A stretch of 64,000 nt of DNA from Lepidurus packardi (Eukaryota; Arthropoda; Branchiopoda; Notostraca; Triopsidae), in assembly GCA_023053545.1 (NCBI GenBank), contig JAKZAN010000076.1:1-64000 (forward strand), read 5' to 3'. Of the stretch, positions 1 through 8,738 are shown piece after piece. Position numbers and translations under genes: made by a program. Numbering within the stretch: position 1 is the first letter of the stretch; each line of letters opens with the position of its first letter. The notes under the pieces are model-generated. The model saw only the letters and a list, made by a program, of their open reading frames with translations. It did not search any database and was not told the origin of the DNA.

Positions 1-681
1 AAAAGCATATTTCAACGAAATTTCAATGAAATTTCAGTGTAATTTCAATAAGATTTCGAGGAAATTTCAGGTAAAATTACAAGCAAATTTCAAGGAAATT
101 TCATTGAAATTTCAGTGTAATTTCAATAAGATTTCGAAGAAATTTCAGGTAAAATTACAAGCAAATTTCAAGGAAATTTCATTGAAATTTGAGGTAAAAT
201 TACAAGCATATTTCAACGAAATTTCAATGAAATTTCAGTGTAATTTCAATAAGATTACGAGGAAATTTCAGGTAAAATTACAAGCAAATTTCAAGGAAAT
301 TTAATTGAAATTTCAGGTAAAATTACAAGCATATTTCAACGAAATTTCAATGAAATTTCAGTGTAATTTCAATAAGATTTCGAGGAAATTTCAGGTAAAA
401 TTACAAGCAAATTTCAAGGAAATTTCATTGAAATTTGAGGTAAAAGGTAAAATTACAAGCATATTTCAACGAAATTTCAATGAAATTTCAGTGTAATTTC
501 AATAAGATTTCGAGGAAATTTCAGATAAAATTACAAGCAAATTTCAATGAAATTTCATTGAAATTTCAGGTAAAATTACAAGCATATTTCAACGAAATTT
601 CAATGAAATTTCAGTGCAATTTCAATAAGATTTCGAGGAAATTTCAGATAAAATTACAAGCAAATTTCAATTGAAATTTCA

Positions 682-3060
682 TTGAAGTTTCAGTGTAATT
701 TCAATAAGATTTCGAAGAAATTTCAGGTAAAATTACAAGCAAATTTCAAGGAAATTTCATTGAAATTTCAGGTAAAATTACAAGCATATTTCAACGAAAT
801 TTCAATGAAATTTCAGTGTAATTTCAATAAGATTTCGAGGAAATTTCAGGTAAAATTTCAAGCAAATTTCAAGGAAATTTCATTGAAATTTGAGGTAAAA
901 TTATAAGCATATTTCAACGAAATTTCAATGAAATTTCAGTGTAATTTCAATAAGATTTCGAGGAAATTTCAGGTAAAATTACAAGCAAATTTCAAGGAAA
1001 TTTCATTGAAGTTTCAGTCTAATTTCAATAAGATTTCGAGGAAATTTCAGGTAAAATTACATGCAAATTTCAAGGAAATTTCGTTGAAATTTCAGGTAAA
1101 ATTACAATCAAATTTCAAGGAAATTTCATTGAAATTTCAGGTAAAATTACAAGCATATTTCAACGAAATTTCAATGAAATTTCAGTGTAATTTCAATAAG
1201 ATTTCGAGGAAATTTCAGGTAAAATTACAAGCAAATTTCAAGGAAATTTCATTGAAATTTGATGTAAAATTACAAGCATATTTCAACGAAATTTCAATGA
1301 AATTTCAGTGTAATTTCAATAAGATTTCAAGGAAATTTCAGGTAAAATTACAAGCAAAATTCAAGGAAATTTCATTGAAATTTCAGGTTAAATTACAAGC
1401 AAATTTCAAGGAAATTTCATTGAAATTTAAGGTAAAATTACAAGCATATTTCAACGAAATTTCTATTAAATTTCAGTGTAATTTCAATAAGATTTCGAGG
1501 AAATTTCAGATAAAGTTACAAGCAAATTTCAATGAAATTTCATTGAAATTTTAGGTAAAATTAAAAGCATTCAACGAAATTTCAATGAAATTTCAGTGCA
1601 ATTTCAATAAGATTTCGAGGAAATTTCAAATAAAATTACAAGCAAATTTCAATTAAATTTCAATGAAGTTTCTGTGTAATTTCAATAAGATTTCGAAGAA
1701 ATTTCAGGTAAAATTACAAGCAAATTTCAAGGAAATTTCATTGAAATTTCAGGTAAAATTACAAGCATATTTCAACGAAATTTCAATGAAATTTCAGTGT
1801 AATTTCAATAAGATTACGAGGAAATTTCAGGTAAAATTACAAGCAAATTTCAAGGAAACTTAATTGAAATTTGAGGTAAAATTACAAGCATATTTCAACG
1901 AAATCTCAATGAAATTTCAGTGTAATTTCAATAAGATTACGAGGAAATTTCAGGTAAAATTACAAGCAAATTTCAAGGAAATTTCATTGAAATTTGAGGT
2001 AAAATTACAAGCATATTTCAACGAAATTTCAATGAAATTTCAGTGTAATTTCAATAAGATTTCGAGGAAATTTCAGATAAAATTACAAGCAAATTTCAAT
2101 GAAATTTCATTGAAATTTCAGGTAAAATTAAAAGCATATTTCAACGAAATTTCAATGAAATTTCAGTGCAATTTCAATAAGATTTCGAGGAAATTTCAGA
2201 TAAAATTACAAGCAAATTTCAATTAAATTTCATTGAAGTTTCAGTGTAATTTCAATAAGATTTCGAAGAAATTTCAGGTAAAATTACAAGCAAATTTCAA
2301 AGAAATTTCATTGAAATTTGAGGTAAAATTACAAGCATATTTCAACGAAATTTCAATGAAATTTCAGTGTAATTTCAATAAGATTTCGAGGAAATTTCAG
2401 GTAAAATTTCAAGCAAATTGCAAGGAAATTTCATTGAAATTTGAGGTAAAATTATAAGCATATTTCAACGAAATTTCAATGAAATTTCAGTGTAATTTCA
2501 ATAAGATTTCGAGGAAATTTCAGGTAAAATTACAAGCAAATTTCAAGGAAATTTCATTGAAGTTTCAGTCTAATTTCAATAAGATTTCGAGGAAATTTCA
2601 GGTAAAATTACATGCAAATTTCAAGGAAATTTCGTTGAAATTTCAGGTAAAATTACAATCAAATTTCAAGGAAATTTCATTGAAATTTCAGGTAAAATTA
2701 CAAGCATATTTCAACGAAATTTCAATGAAATTTCAGTGTAATTTCAATAAGATTTCGAGGAAATTTCAGGTAAAATTACAAGCATATTTCAACGAAATTT
2801 CAATGAAATTTCAGTGTAATTTCAATAAGATTTCAAGGAAAATTCAGGTAAAATTACAAGCAAAATTCAAGGAAATTTCATTGAAATTTCAGGTTAAATT
2901 ACAAGCAAATTTCAAGGAAATTTCATTGAAATTTAAGGTAAAATTACAAGCATATTTCAACGAAATTTCTATTAAATTTCAGTGTAATTTCAATAAGATT
3001 TCGAGGAAATTTCAGATAAAGTTACAAGCAAATTTCAATGAAATTTCATTGAAATTTTAG
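682..3060. repeat. Segmental tandem duplication in satellite 1, offset 1551 bp
   Basis: The stretch 682-1554 is repeated at 2233-3060 in the same order of variant units. The offset is 1551 bp at 682/2233 and at 928/2479. The downstream copy lacks exactly one 45-bp unit inside the second half (627 bp in one copy against 582 bp in the other). The shared variants include the rare block with acatgcaaatttc and the gttaaattacaagc variant. This points to duplication of a block rather than monomer-by-monomer drift. Confidence 0.85.
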
Positions 3061-3120
3061 GTAAAATTACAAGCATATATCAACGAAATTTCAATTAAAT
3101 TTCAGTGTAATTTCAATAAG

Positions 3121-4272
3121 ATTTCGAGGAAATTTCAGGTAAAATTACAAGCAAATTTCTAGGAAATTTAGTTGAAGTTTCAGTCTAATTTCAATAAGAT
3201 TTCGAGGAAATTTCAGGTAAAATTACATGCAAATTTCAAGGAAATTTCATTGAAATTTGAGGTAAAATTACAAGCATATTTCAATGAAATTTCAATGAAA
3301 TTTCAGTGTAATTTCAATAAGATTTAAAGGAAATTTCAGGTAAAATTACAAGCAAATTTCAAGGAAATTTCATTGAAATTTCAGGTTAAATTACAAGCAA
3401 ATTTCAATGAAATTTCATTGAAATTTAAGGTAAAATTACAAGCATATTTCAACGAAATTTCATTTAAATTTCAGTGTAATTTCAATAAGATTTCGAGGAA
3501 ATTTCAGATAAAATTACAAGCAAATTTCAATGAAATTTCCTTGAAATTTGAGGTAAAATTACAAGCATATTTCAACGAAATTTCAATGAAATTTCAGTGT
3601 AATTTCAATAAGATTTCAAGGAAATTTCAGGTAAAATTACAAGCAAATTTCAAGGAAATTTCATTGAAATTTCAGGTAAAATTACAAGCAAATTTCAAGG
3701 AAATTTCATTGAAATTTCAGGTAAAATTACAAGCATATTTCAACGAAATTTCAATTAAATTTCAGTGTAATTTCAATAAGATTTCGAGGAAATTTCAGGT
3801 AAAATTACAAGCAAATTTCTAGGAAATTTAGTTGAAGTTTCAGTCTAATTTCAATAAGATTTCGAGGAAATTTCAGGTAAAATTACATGCAAATTTCAAG
3901 GAAATTTCATTGAAATTTGAGGTAAAATTACAAGCATATTTCAACAAAATTTCAATGAAATTTCAGTGTAATTTCAATAAGATTTAAAGGAAATTTCAGG
4001 TAAAATTACAAGCAAATTTCAAGGAAATTTCATTGAAATTTCAGGTTAAATTACAAGCAAATTTCAATGAAATTTCATTGAAATTTCAGGTAAAATTACA
4101 AGCATATTTCAACGAAATTTCATTTAAATTTCAGTGTAATTTCAATAAGATTTCGAGAAAATTTCAGATAAAATTACAAGCAAATTTCAATGAAATTTCC
4201 TTGAAATTTCAGGTAAAATTAAAAGCATATTTCAACGAAATTTCAATGAAATTTCAGTGCAATTTCAATAAG
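3121..4272. repeat. 660-bp segmental tandem duplication in satellite 1
   Basis: Sequence 3121-3300 reappears almost unchanged at 3781-3960 (offset 660 bp), including the unusual variant tctaggaaatttagttgaag and the stop-bearing aagatttaaagg variant. One visible difference is tcaatgaaat in the first copy against tcaacaaaat in the second. The retrotransposon interrupts the second copy's continuation at 4272. Confidence 0.85.
4267..4272 (+). repeat. Left target-site duplication AATAAG
   Basis: Satellite 1 reads ...caatttcaataag and stops at 4272. The same six bases occur at 8733-8738, immediately before the satellite resumes with atttcgagg. The exact length is ambiguous because the right copy merges with the (AAT)n tail of the element. 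Confidence 0.7.
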
Positions 4273-4458
4273 GCCTTTTCTGTACGATACGAGTCAGAAA
4301 AAGTCTCTAAAACATAGTTCTCCTGTTGAGTTAAGTGTTCTTGTTATAATTTTCATAAGTGTTGGATCCCTGACAGTGTTGGATTGCCTGTGGTTAATTT
4401 GTTACAATTCTCATAAGTGCTGGTCTGCCTGTGGTTGTTTTGCTGACGGGGCCTGCCT
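4273..4458 (+). promoter_or_regulatory. Retrotransposon 5' UTR / presumed internal promoter
   Basis: This is the leader between the insertion junction and the first ATG of ORF1. Non-LTR elements of this type normally carry an RNA polymerase II promoter here, but I see no TATA box, so promoter function is inferred from position. It contains an imperfect internal repeat: cataagtg at 4354 and 4412, each followed by tgcctgtggtt (4385 and 4426). gtgttggat also occurs twice (near 4359 and 4376). Internal leader repeats of this kind can mark a modular promoter. Confidence 0.55.
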
Positions 4459-5796
4459 ATGGAGGGGGCGGTCCCCGAACAAACTCGAAAGAAAACAATG
4501 GAAAACGTTTGCTCTCAAGCGCATGAACAGGCTACCAAAACTACAGAAATTGTTCGTTCCCAAACGCAAGACCAGGCCAACATGGTTCGATGTATCACCT
4601 GTCAAAACACGTTTGTAAAAGATCATCCTGCTGCGAAGAACTGCAAGAGTTGTCGCCAGCAAAAAACGGCCGTATCGAGCGGTGAACCTTTGCGAAAACG
4701 TTCGGAGTCAGATCCATCATTACCTCTTCAATTGCAGGAATTTCAAAAGGGTCTAAAAGAAAGAGTCAGCTGTCTGGAAGCTAAGGTCGATACCTTACTT
4801 CCCCTAGCGGAATTAGTCCCAATTCTAATAGACGAAATTCGACTTCTGAGAGAGGAGCTGGCCAAACGTCCTCAAGCTCCTCATGAGCAAGTGACCAGGC
4901 ACTGGCCTAATCAAGCACCAGCCACCCCTCAATTAGGCAAGGATAATCAAGATGATGATGGAGAGTTGGAAACGCTCTTTATACAGCAAGAAGATGTTAA
5001 AAAGAGAGCCAGCAAGGTTCCCCGTATGGGTTTACTTAAAATGATTGACGACGACTTCAGGGCTGCTAAGATCCCAAATCCTGTACTGGCACACCAAACA
5101 CAAAGCGGGAATATCAAACTCGTCTTTAAGAGTCACGATGAAAAGCTTGAAGCGGAACCGTTACTCAAGAAAGTAGTCTTACCCACACTTGGCCCGGTAA
5201 GAATGATCTCAAGAAAATTGAACTTAAGCGTAGTAGTACACCAACTACCTAGGGACCAGAATTACCAAGAAATTTGTCAACATCTGTCCGAAAAAAATTC
5301 AAGTCTGAACGTCGTATTCAATGCAGAAAAAGTTAAATGGCTAAATCCCAGCAGTAAGAAGGCCTATGGGTCTCTATTGGTCTCGTGCGACTGCATTGAG
5401 AAGAAGGCAAATCTGCTGCGGGCTGGAATGCTCTTTGCCTTTAATAGGCGAATTAAAGTAGAAGACAACAACCCCCCTCAGTATCATCAATGCTTTCACT
5501 GTCAAGCATACGGCCACGTAGCCGCGGTATGCCGAGATAAAGAACCAACTTGTGGAAAATGTGCCCAAAAACATGACACAAGGAAATGCTTGGAGGATAC
5601 CAAAAAATGTGTGAATTGCAAAGGTGAACACTTTGCTTTTGACGCAAGTTGCCCTATTAGACAGAAAGAGAAGAAGGAGAGAGAACAAAAATCGCACAAT
5701 GCGCGCTCAGGCGCTGGTTACTATCCTAGCTTATCCACGAACCAGCGTGTAGAAAAATCGTCGAACGCAGTTGCACCTATCTCTCAGCAGGATTGA
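4459..5796 (+). CDS. Retrotransposon ORF1 nucleic-acid-binding protein (gag-like)
   Basis: This 445-residue protein probably coats the element RNA and acts as a nucleic-acid chaperone in the ribonucleoprotein. In order it shows: a putative zinc finger C45-x2-C48-x13-C62-x2-C65; a leucine-rich, probably coiled-coil segment at about 95-140 suited to oligomerisation; an RRM-like region at about 255-334 (inferred from a beta-strand-like SVVVHQLP and spacing); and three zinc knuckles at 345-358 (CX2CX4HX4C), 365-377 (CX2CX3HX4C) and 384-398 (CX2CX3HX6C). The tail is basic. Three knuckles after an RRM-like fold are known from ORF1 proteins of jockey/I-type and related elements. The start is the first ATG after the leader; M14 is an alternative. 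The TGA at 5794 is followed, in the same frame, by 19 sense codons and then ORF2. I am confident of the general role and less so of the RRM-like assignment. Confidence 0.9.
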   Translation: MEGAVPEQTRKKTMENVCSQAHEQATKTTEIVRSQTQDQANMVRCITCQNTFVKDHPAAKNCKSCRQQKTAVSSGEPLRKRSESDPSLPLQLQEFQKGLKERVSCLEAKVDTLLPLAELVPILIDEIRLLREELAKRPQAPHEQVTRHWPNQAPATPQLGKDNQDDDGELETLFIQQEDVKKRASKVPRMGLLKMIDDDFRAAKIPNPVLAHQTQSGNIKLVFKSHDEKLEAEPLLKKVVLPTLGPVRMISRKLNLSVVVHQLPRDQNYQEICQHLSEKNSSLNVVFNAEKVKWLNPSSKKAYGSLLVSCDCIEKKANLLRAGMLFAFNRRIKVEDNNPPQYHQCFHCQAYGHVAAVCRDKEPTCGKCAQKHDTRKCLEDTKKCVNCKGEHFAFDASCPIRQKEKKEREQKSHNARSGAGYYPSLSTNQRVEKSSNAVAPISQQD

Positions 5797-5853
5797 CATA
5801 ACTCCAGGGCAAAGCCTTCCAGATTAAAGACCAAGAACCGGGATTTAAAATGT
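5797..5853 (+). other. In-frame open linker between ORF1 stop and ORF2 ATG
   Basis: These 57 bases contain 19 sense codons and no stop, in the frame shared by ORF1 and ORF2. Their last residues (NRDLKC) run directly into the first annotated ORF2 residues MFFN. In related endonucleases the first beta strand starts at this equivalent point (LK-x-(L/M)-x-x-N). This suggests the functional ORF2 product begins upstream of the 5854 ATG, for example by readthrough of the TGA, or by reinitiation at a non-AUG codon. Confidence 0.6.
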
Positions 5854-8721
5854 ATGTTCTTTAACTCTGATTCTCTTTTAAACAAAATTGAAGAAACGAG
5901 ACTACTTGCACAATCTGAAGAGCCAGACATTATAGCAATTGTGGAGGTTAAACCTAAAAACTGCAGGTTCAAACCTACAGCTGCTGAATTATCAATCAAT
6001 GGATACAACACGCTTGACATCAATTTGGATAGTGACCTTGGGCGTTGCGTTATTTGTTATAGTAAAAACAATTTGAGAGTGTACCCCGTACCCCAACGTG
6101 AATCTGTGCCCCAAGAAATGTTATGGTTACGAATCAGTCATTTAAATGGAATGAATACGATCTTCGGTGTGTGTTATAGAAGTCCTTACAGCACCGCAGA
6201 AAATGATAAGGAGATTTGCGCTGAAATTTCGGAAATGACAGCTTCCCCAAATCAAAATATAGTCATAGTGGGTGACTTCAATCTCCCTAAAGCTAATTGG
6301 CAACACCGTTATACACACTCGCAACAAATTAATCCTGAAAACGTATTTCTTAATTGTTTCAACAATAACTTCCTTGACCAATTAATTGAGGAACCCACTC
6401 GAGTCCGTGGAACAAACAAACCGAGCTTGCTCGATCTTCTACTTGTAAGTAACCCCGAGGTTGTGACATATGTTGAAGTCCAGTCGCCAATCGGAAAATC
6501 GGATCATGCTGTAATAACTTTTATCCTGCAAACTAACCGACTGGAAAAGAAGAATATACAACGGCCGAACTACTATAAAGGCAACTACCAGGAGATAAGA
6601 AGAGTCCTTTCCAAAGTCAACTGGGATCAAGCATTTCAAGACTTAGAATCCATGGATGATCTGTACAGCAAGTTCCTGCGCACAGTAAAATCTGTGGAAT
6701 ATTGCTTCATACCGCCTAGACGACATAGTAGTAGAGCAGCAGTTTCTAGGGAAACATTGAAATTAATAGCCGAAAAAAGGGATGCCTGGAATGCCTTCAA
6801 ATCAAACAAAGATGACTCTTCATTGGAGTTAAATTACCGACGCTTCCGCAATAAAGTGCGCAAAGCCACCAGACAGGAAGTAAACAGAAGAGAAAGTCTA
6901 CTGGCAAAAAATTTAAAAGACAATCCCAAAATCTTCTGGAAACATGTCAATGCGAAAAGAAAGAACGGAACCATTATACCTCCATTACTAGATGAAACCA
7001 CGAGACTTACTGTTTCTGAACCGATTGAAAAGGCAAATGTACTAAACCGACACTTCTCTGTTGTATTTACGCGCGAAATAGATATAACAGAGGTTGATTC
7101 TTGTGTTTCGGAAGATCCTTTTCCCCCACTCAATATTTGCGCGTCAATGGTTTTAGAGAAACTTAACAGGTTGGATACATCCAAGTCCCCTGGCCCGGAC
7201 ATGTTACACCCTAAAGTCCTCAAGGAAGCTGCTGCTGTCCTAGTCAAACCGCTTACTTTCATTTATCGAAAATCCATTTCCTCTGGCCAACTCCCGACAA
7301 TATGGAATAGTGCTGTTGTTACCCCAATCTTTAAATCCGGGAAACGTGACTTACCCTCAAATTATAGGCCTATTAGTTTAACTTGTGTAACGTGCAAAAT
7401 CCTCGAATCAATTATTGCTGACCACATTTTGACCGAATTTAGACACAGAAAAATATTATCAGATAAACAGTTCGGATTTTTACCTGGACGCTCCGCTGAA
7501 AGTCAACTTTTACTAGCTGTCGAGAACTGGAAAAAGAATGTGGATAAGGGGCTCCAAACTGATGTTATATATCTGGACCTTAAAAAGGCGTTCGACAAAG
7601 TACCCCATGGTAGACTTATTCAAAAATTAGTTGACTACGGTCTCGGTCCTAGTACCTCACCCACCCTGACTAAATGGATTAAAAGTTTCTTAACGAATCG
7701 GACGCAGTCAGTTTGTGTTGAAGGTGAAGTCAGTGACTTAGTGATAGATGTCCTAAGCGGAGTTCCCCAGGGCTCGGTTCTGGGTCCGTTACTATTTAAC
7801 ATATATATAAATGACCTAACAGACAAAATTGAGTCGACAGTCTTTCTTTACGCGGATGATACCAAAATTAGTAACGTAATTAACTGCCCGGAGGATATGA
7901 TTAAGCTCCAAGATGACATTAAAAGTATTGAGCTTTGGATGGAGAAATGGCTGATGGAATTGAACATCCCAAAGTGTCACCAACTGAGGATTGGAAATGA
8001 ATCTGTCACAAGTAGTTATGTCCTGGGTGGCGAAGTAATTGCCAAGACCGACTGTGAACGGGATCTTGGAGTCCTGATTGACACAAAACTTAATTTTCAC
8101 CAACATTACGCGAGCATTGCGGCTAAATCAACGAGAGTGGCTGGACTAATTAGACGAAACTTCACCTGTGTGGATAAAACAATGTTGTCCACGCTGTATA
8201 AAACGCTCGTTAGACCTATTCTTGAGTACGGCCACTGTGTAACGCGCCCGTTCTTGAACAGGGACCTAGAAGCCCTAGAAAAAGTTCAAAGGAGAATAAC
8301 CAAATTTCCTGGAAATCTTCGTCACCTCTCCTATACAGATAGACTCAAAGCCTTGAACCTGCCAACTCTGGCATATAGGTTTCTACGGGGTGACCTGATA
8401 GAAGCGTTTAAATTGTGTCACGCCTATTATGAAAATGTGTCCGCCGAACAAATATTGTGCTTCAACCAAAGCAATTGTCGTGGCCATATCCTAAAACTTA
8501 AGACAGAACGATTCCTCAAAGATGTAGGCCGCTGGACCTTCCAAAACCGAATCGTAGATGAATGGAATAGCCTACCAGAAAAAGTGATCGAATCCTCCTC
8601 CTCACAGACATTTAAAAAATCACTAGATGAGCATTTTGGCTCAAAAATGTTTGACCCGTTACAATTTCGTAGAGATAAATCGTTACAAAGAGGCTTTATA
8701 AAGCCTTATATGTTGCAATAA
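5854..8721 (+). CDS. Retrotransposon ORF2 endonuclease-reverse transcriptase
   Basis: This 955-residue polyprotein nicks target DNA and primes cDNA synthesis on the element RNA. Residues 1-225 are an APE-type endonuclease: N4 of the first strand, catalytic-type E31 (IVEVKP), Y108 in VCYRSP, GDFN at 140-143 and SDH at 216-218. The reverse transcriptase spans about 430-720: SPGPD at 445-449, NYRPISL at 503-509, motif A Y573-LD575 with AFD at 579-581, motif B GVPQGS at 636-641, and motif C YADD at 666-669. D575, D668 and D669 are therefore all present. The thumb and C-terminal region (about 760-930) carries RPILEYG, LRHLSY and DEWNSLP, and there is no RNase H. The ATG used falls inside the first endonuclease strand, so the true N terminus may lie up to 19 residues upstream. 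The stop overlaps the (AAT)n tail, leaving no 3' UTR. Confidence 0.94.
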   Translation: MFFNSDSLLNKIEETRLLAQSEEPDIIAIVEVKPKNCRFKPTAAELSINGYNTLDINLDSDLGRCVICYSKNNLRVYPVPQRESVPQEMLWLRISHLNGMNTIFGVCYRSPYSTAENDKEICAEISEMTASPNQNIVIVGDFNLPKANWQHRYTHSQQINPENVFLNCFNNNFLDQLIEEPTRVRGTNKPSLLDLLLVSNPEVVTYVEVQSPIGKSDHAVITFILQTNRLEKKNIQRPNYYKGNYQEIRRVLSKVNWDQAFQDLESMDDLYSKFLRTVKSVEYCFIPPRRHSSRAAVSRETLKLIAEKRDAWNAFKSNKDDSSLELNYRRFRNKVRKATRQEVNRRESLLAKNLKDNPKIFWKHVNAKRKNGTIIPPLLDETTRLTVSEPIEKANVLNRHFSVVFTREIDITEVDSCVSEDPFPPLNICASMVLEKLNRLDTSKSPGPDMLHPKVLKEAAAVLVKPLTFIYRKSISSGQLPTIWNSAVVTPIFKSGKRDLPSNYRPISLTCVTCKILESIIADHILTEFRHRKILSDKQFGFLPGRSAESQLLLAVENWKKNVDKGLQTDVIYLDLKKAFDKVPHGRLIQKLVDYGLGPSTSPTLTKWIKSFLTNRTQSVCVEGEVSDLVIDVLSGVPQGSVLGPLLFNIYINDLTDKIESTVFLYADDTKISNVINCPEDMIKLQDDIKSIELWMEKWLMELNIPKCHQLRIGNESVTSSYVLGGEVIAKTDCERDLGVLIDTKLNFHQHYASIAAKSTRVAGLIRRNFTCVDKTMLSTLYKTLVRPILEYGHCVTRPFLNRDLEALEKVQRRITKFPGNLRHLSYTDRLKALNLPTLAYRFLRGDLIEAFKLCHAYYENVSAEQILCFNQSNCRGHILKLKTERFLKDVGRWTFQNRIVDEWNSLPEKVIESSSSQTFKKSLDEHFGSKMFDPLQFRRDKSLQRGFIKPYMLQ
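8691..8706 (+). promoter_or_regulatory. Perfect 16-bp palindrome, candidate 3' RNA hairpin
   Basis: AGGCTTTATAAAGCCT equals its own reverse complement and lies in the last codons of ORF2, 11 bases before the AATAAA/tail. CR1- and L2-type elements are known to carry a 3'-terminal hairpin near a short simple-repeat tail that the reverse transcriptase recognises. This palindrome is the obvious candidate here. That role is inferred from position and family. Confidence 0.55.
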
Positions 8722-8737
8722 ATAATAATAATAATAA
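8717..8737 (+). repeat. (AAT)n 3' tail with AATAAA and ORF2 stop
   Basis: The element ends in AATA followed by five AAT units (8721-8735), which then merge with the target copy AATAAG. The AATAAA hexamer at 8717-8722 contains the ORF2 stop TAA (8719-8721). Short simple-repeat tails rather than poly(A) are usual for CR1/L2-like and I-like elements. Whether the AATAAA is a working poly(A) signal or simply part of the tail cannot be told from sequence. Confidence 0.8.
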
Positions 8738-8738
8738 G
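8733..8738 (+). repeat. Right target-site duplication AATAAG
   Basis: This matches 4267-4272 and is followed at once by atttcgaggaaatttcag, the exact continuation expected in satellite 1. It is partly indistinguishable from the tail because both are AAT-rich. Confidence 0.65.

Larger units (their letters stand above)
1..4272. repeat. Satellite 1 array, left block (45/33-bp units)
   Basis: This is a tandem array with no unique sequence. Two unit types alternate. One is a 45-bp unit made of four blocks (aaatttcaggt, aaaattacaagc, aaatttcaagg, aaatttcattg). The other is a 33-bp unit (blocks aaatttcagtgt, aatttcaataag, atttcgagg) that looks like the 45-mer minus 12 bp. A 33+45+45 order (123 bp) is common but not strict. 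The 10-bp palindrome TGAAATTTCA recurs throughout. Both unit lengths are multiples of three, so open frames up to 208 codons arise (for example 928-1554), but they break at random substitutions and lack any non-repeat sequence. The array starts before the window and ends at the retrotransposon insertion. I see no gene in it. Confidence 0.97.
4273..8732 (+). mobile_element. Full-length non-LTR retrotransposon, CR1/L2/Rex1-like
   Basis: A 4.46-kb unique island sits inside satellite 1. It has a 186-bp 5' leader, a gag-like ORF1 with three CCHC knuckles, an ORF2 with an APE-type endonuclease and a reverse transcriptase, and a 3' (AAT)n tail, bounded by a short direct repeat AATAAG. There are no LTRs, no RNase H and no integrase, so it moves by target-primed reverse transcription. 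The C-terminal part of ORF2 (motifs RPILEYG, LRHLSY, DEWNSLP) is typical of the CR1/L2/Rex1 assemblage. The three-knuckle ORF1 also recalls jockey and I elements, so the clade is not certain. Both ORFs are intact apart from the single TGA between them, which suggests a young copy. Confidence 0.93.

Noticed and set aside
26..4317. Forward open frames of 60-208 codons in satellite 1 (left block), with a recurring KFQ...NFKEIS-type peptide
   Set aside because: They are translations of 33- and 45-bp satellite units whose lengths are multiples of three. They have no unique sequence, starts and stops fall at random variant positions, and the same DNA yields frames of very different length in neighbouring copies.
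4376..4618. Forward 80-codon frame overlapping the start of ORF1
   Set aside because: It is in another frame over the leader and ORF1, has no recognisable motif, and ORF1 explains the region.
4411..8106. Reverse-strand frames of 62-142 codons over the retrotransposon
   Set aside because: All are antisense shadows of ORF1 and ORF2; none shows a domain, and the forward frames have clear catalytic motifs.
4273..8732. LTR retrotransposon or endogenous retrovirus
   Set aside because: There are no terminal repeats, protease, integrase or RNase H; the APE endonuclease, the RT type and the AAT tail mark a non-LTR element.
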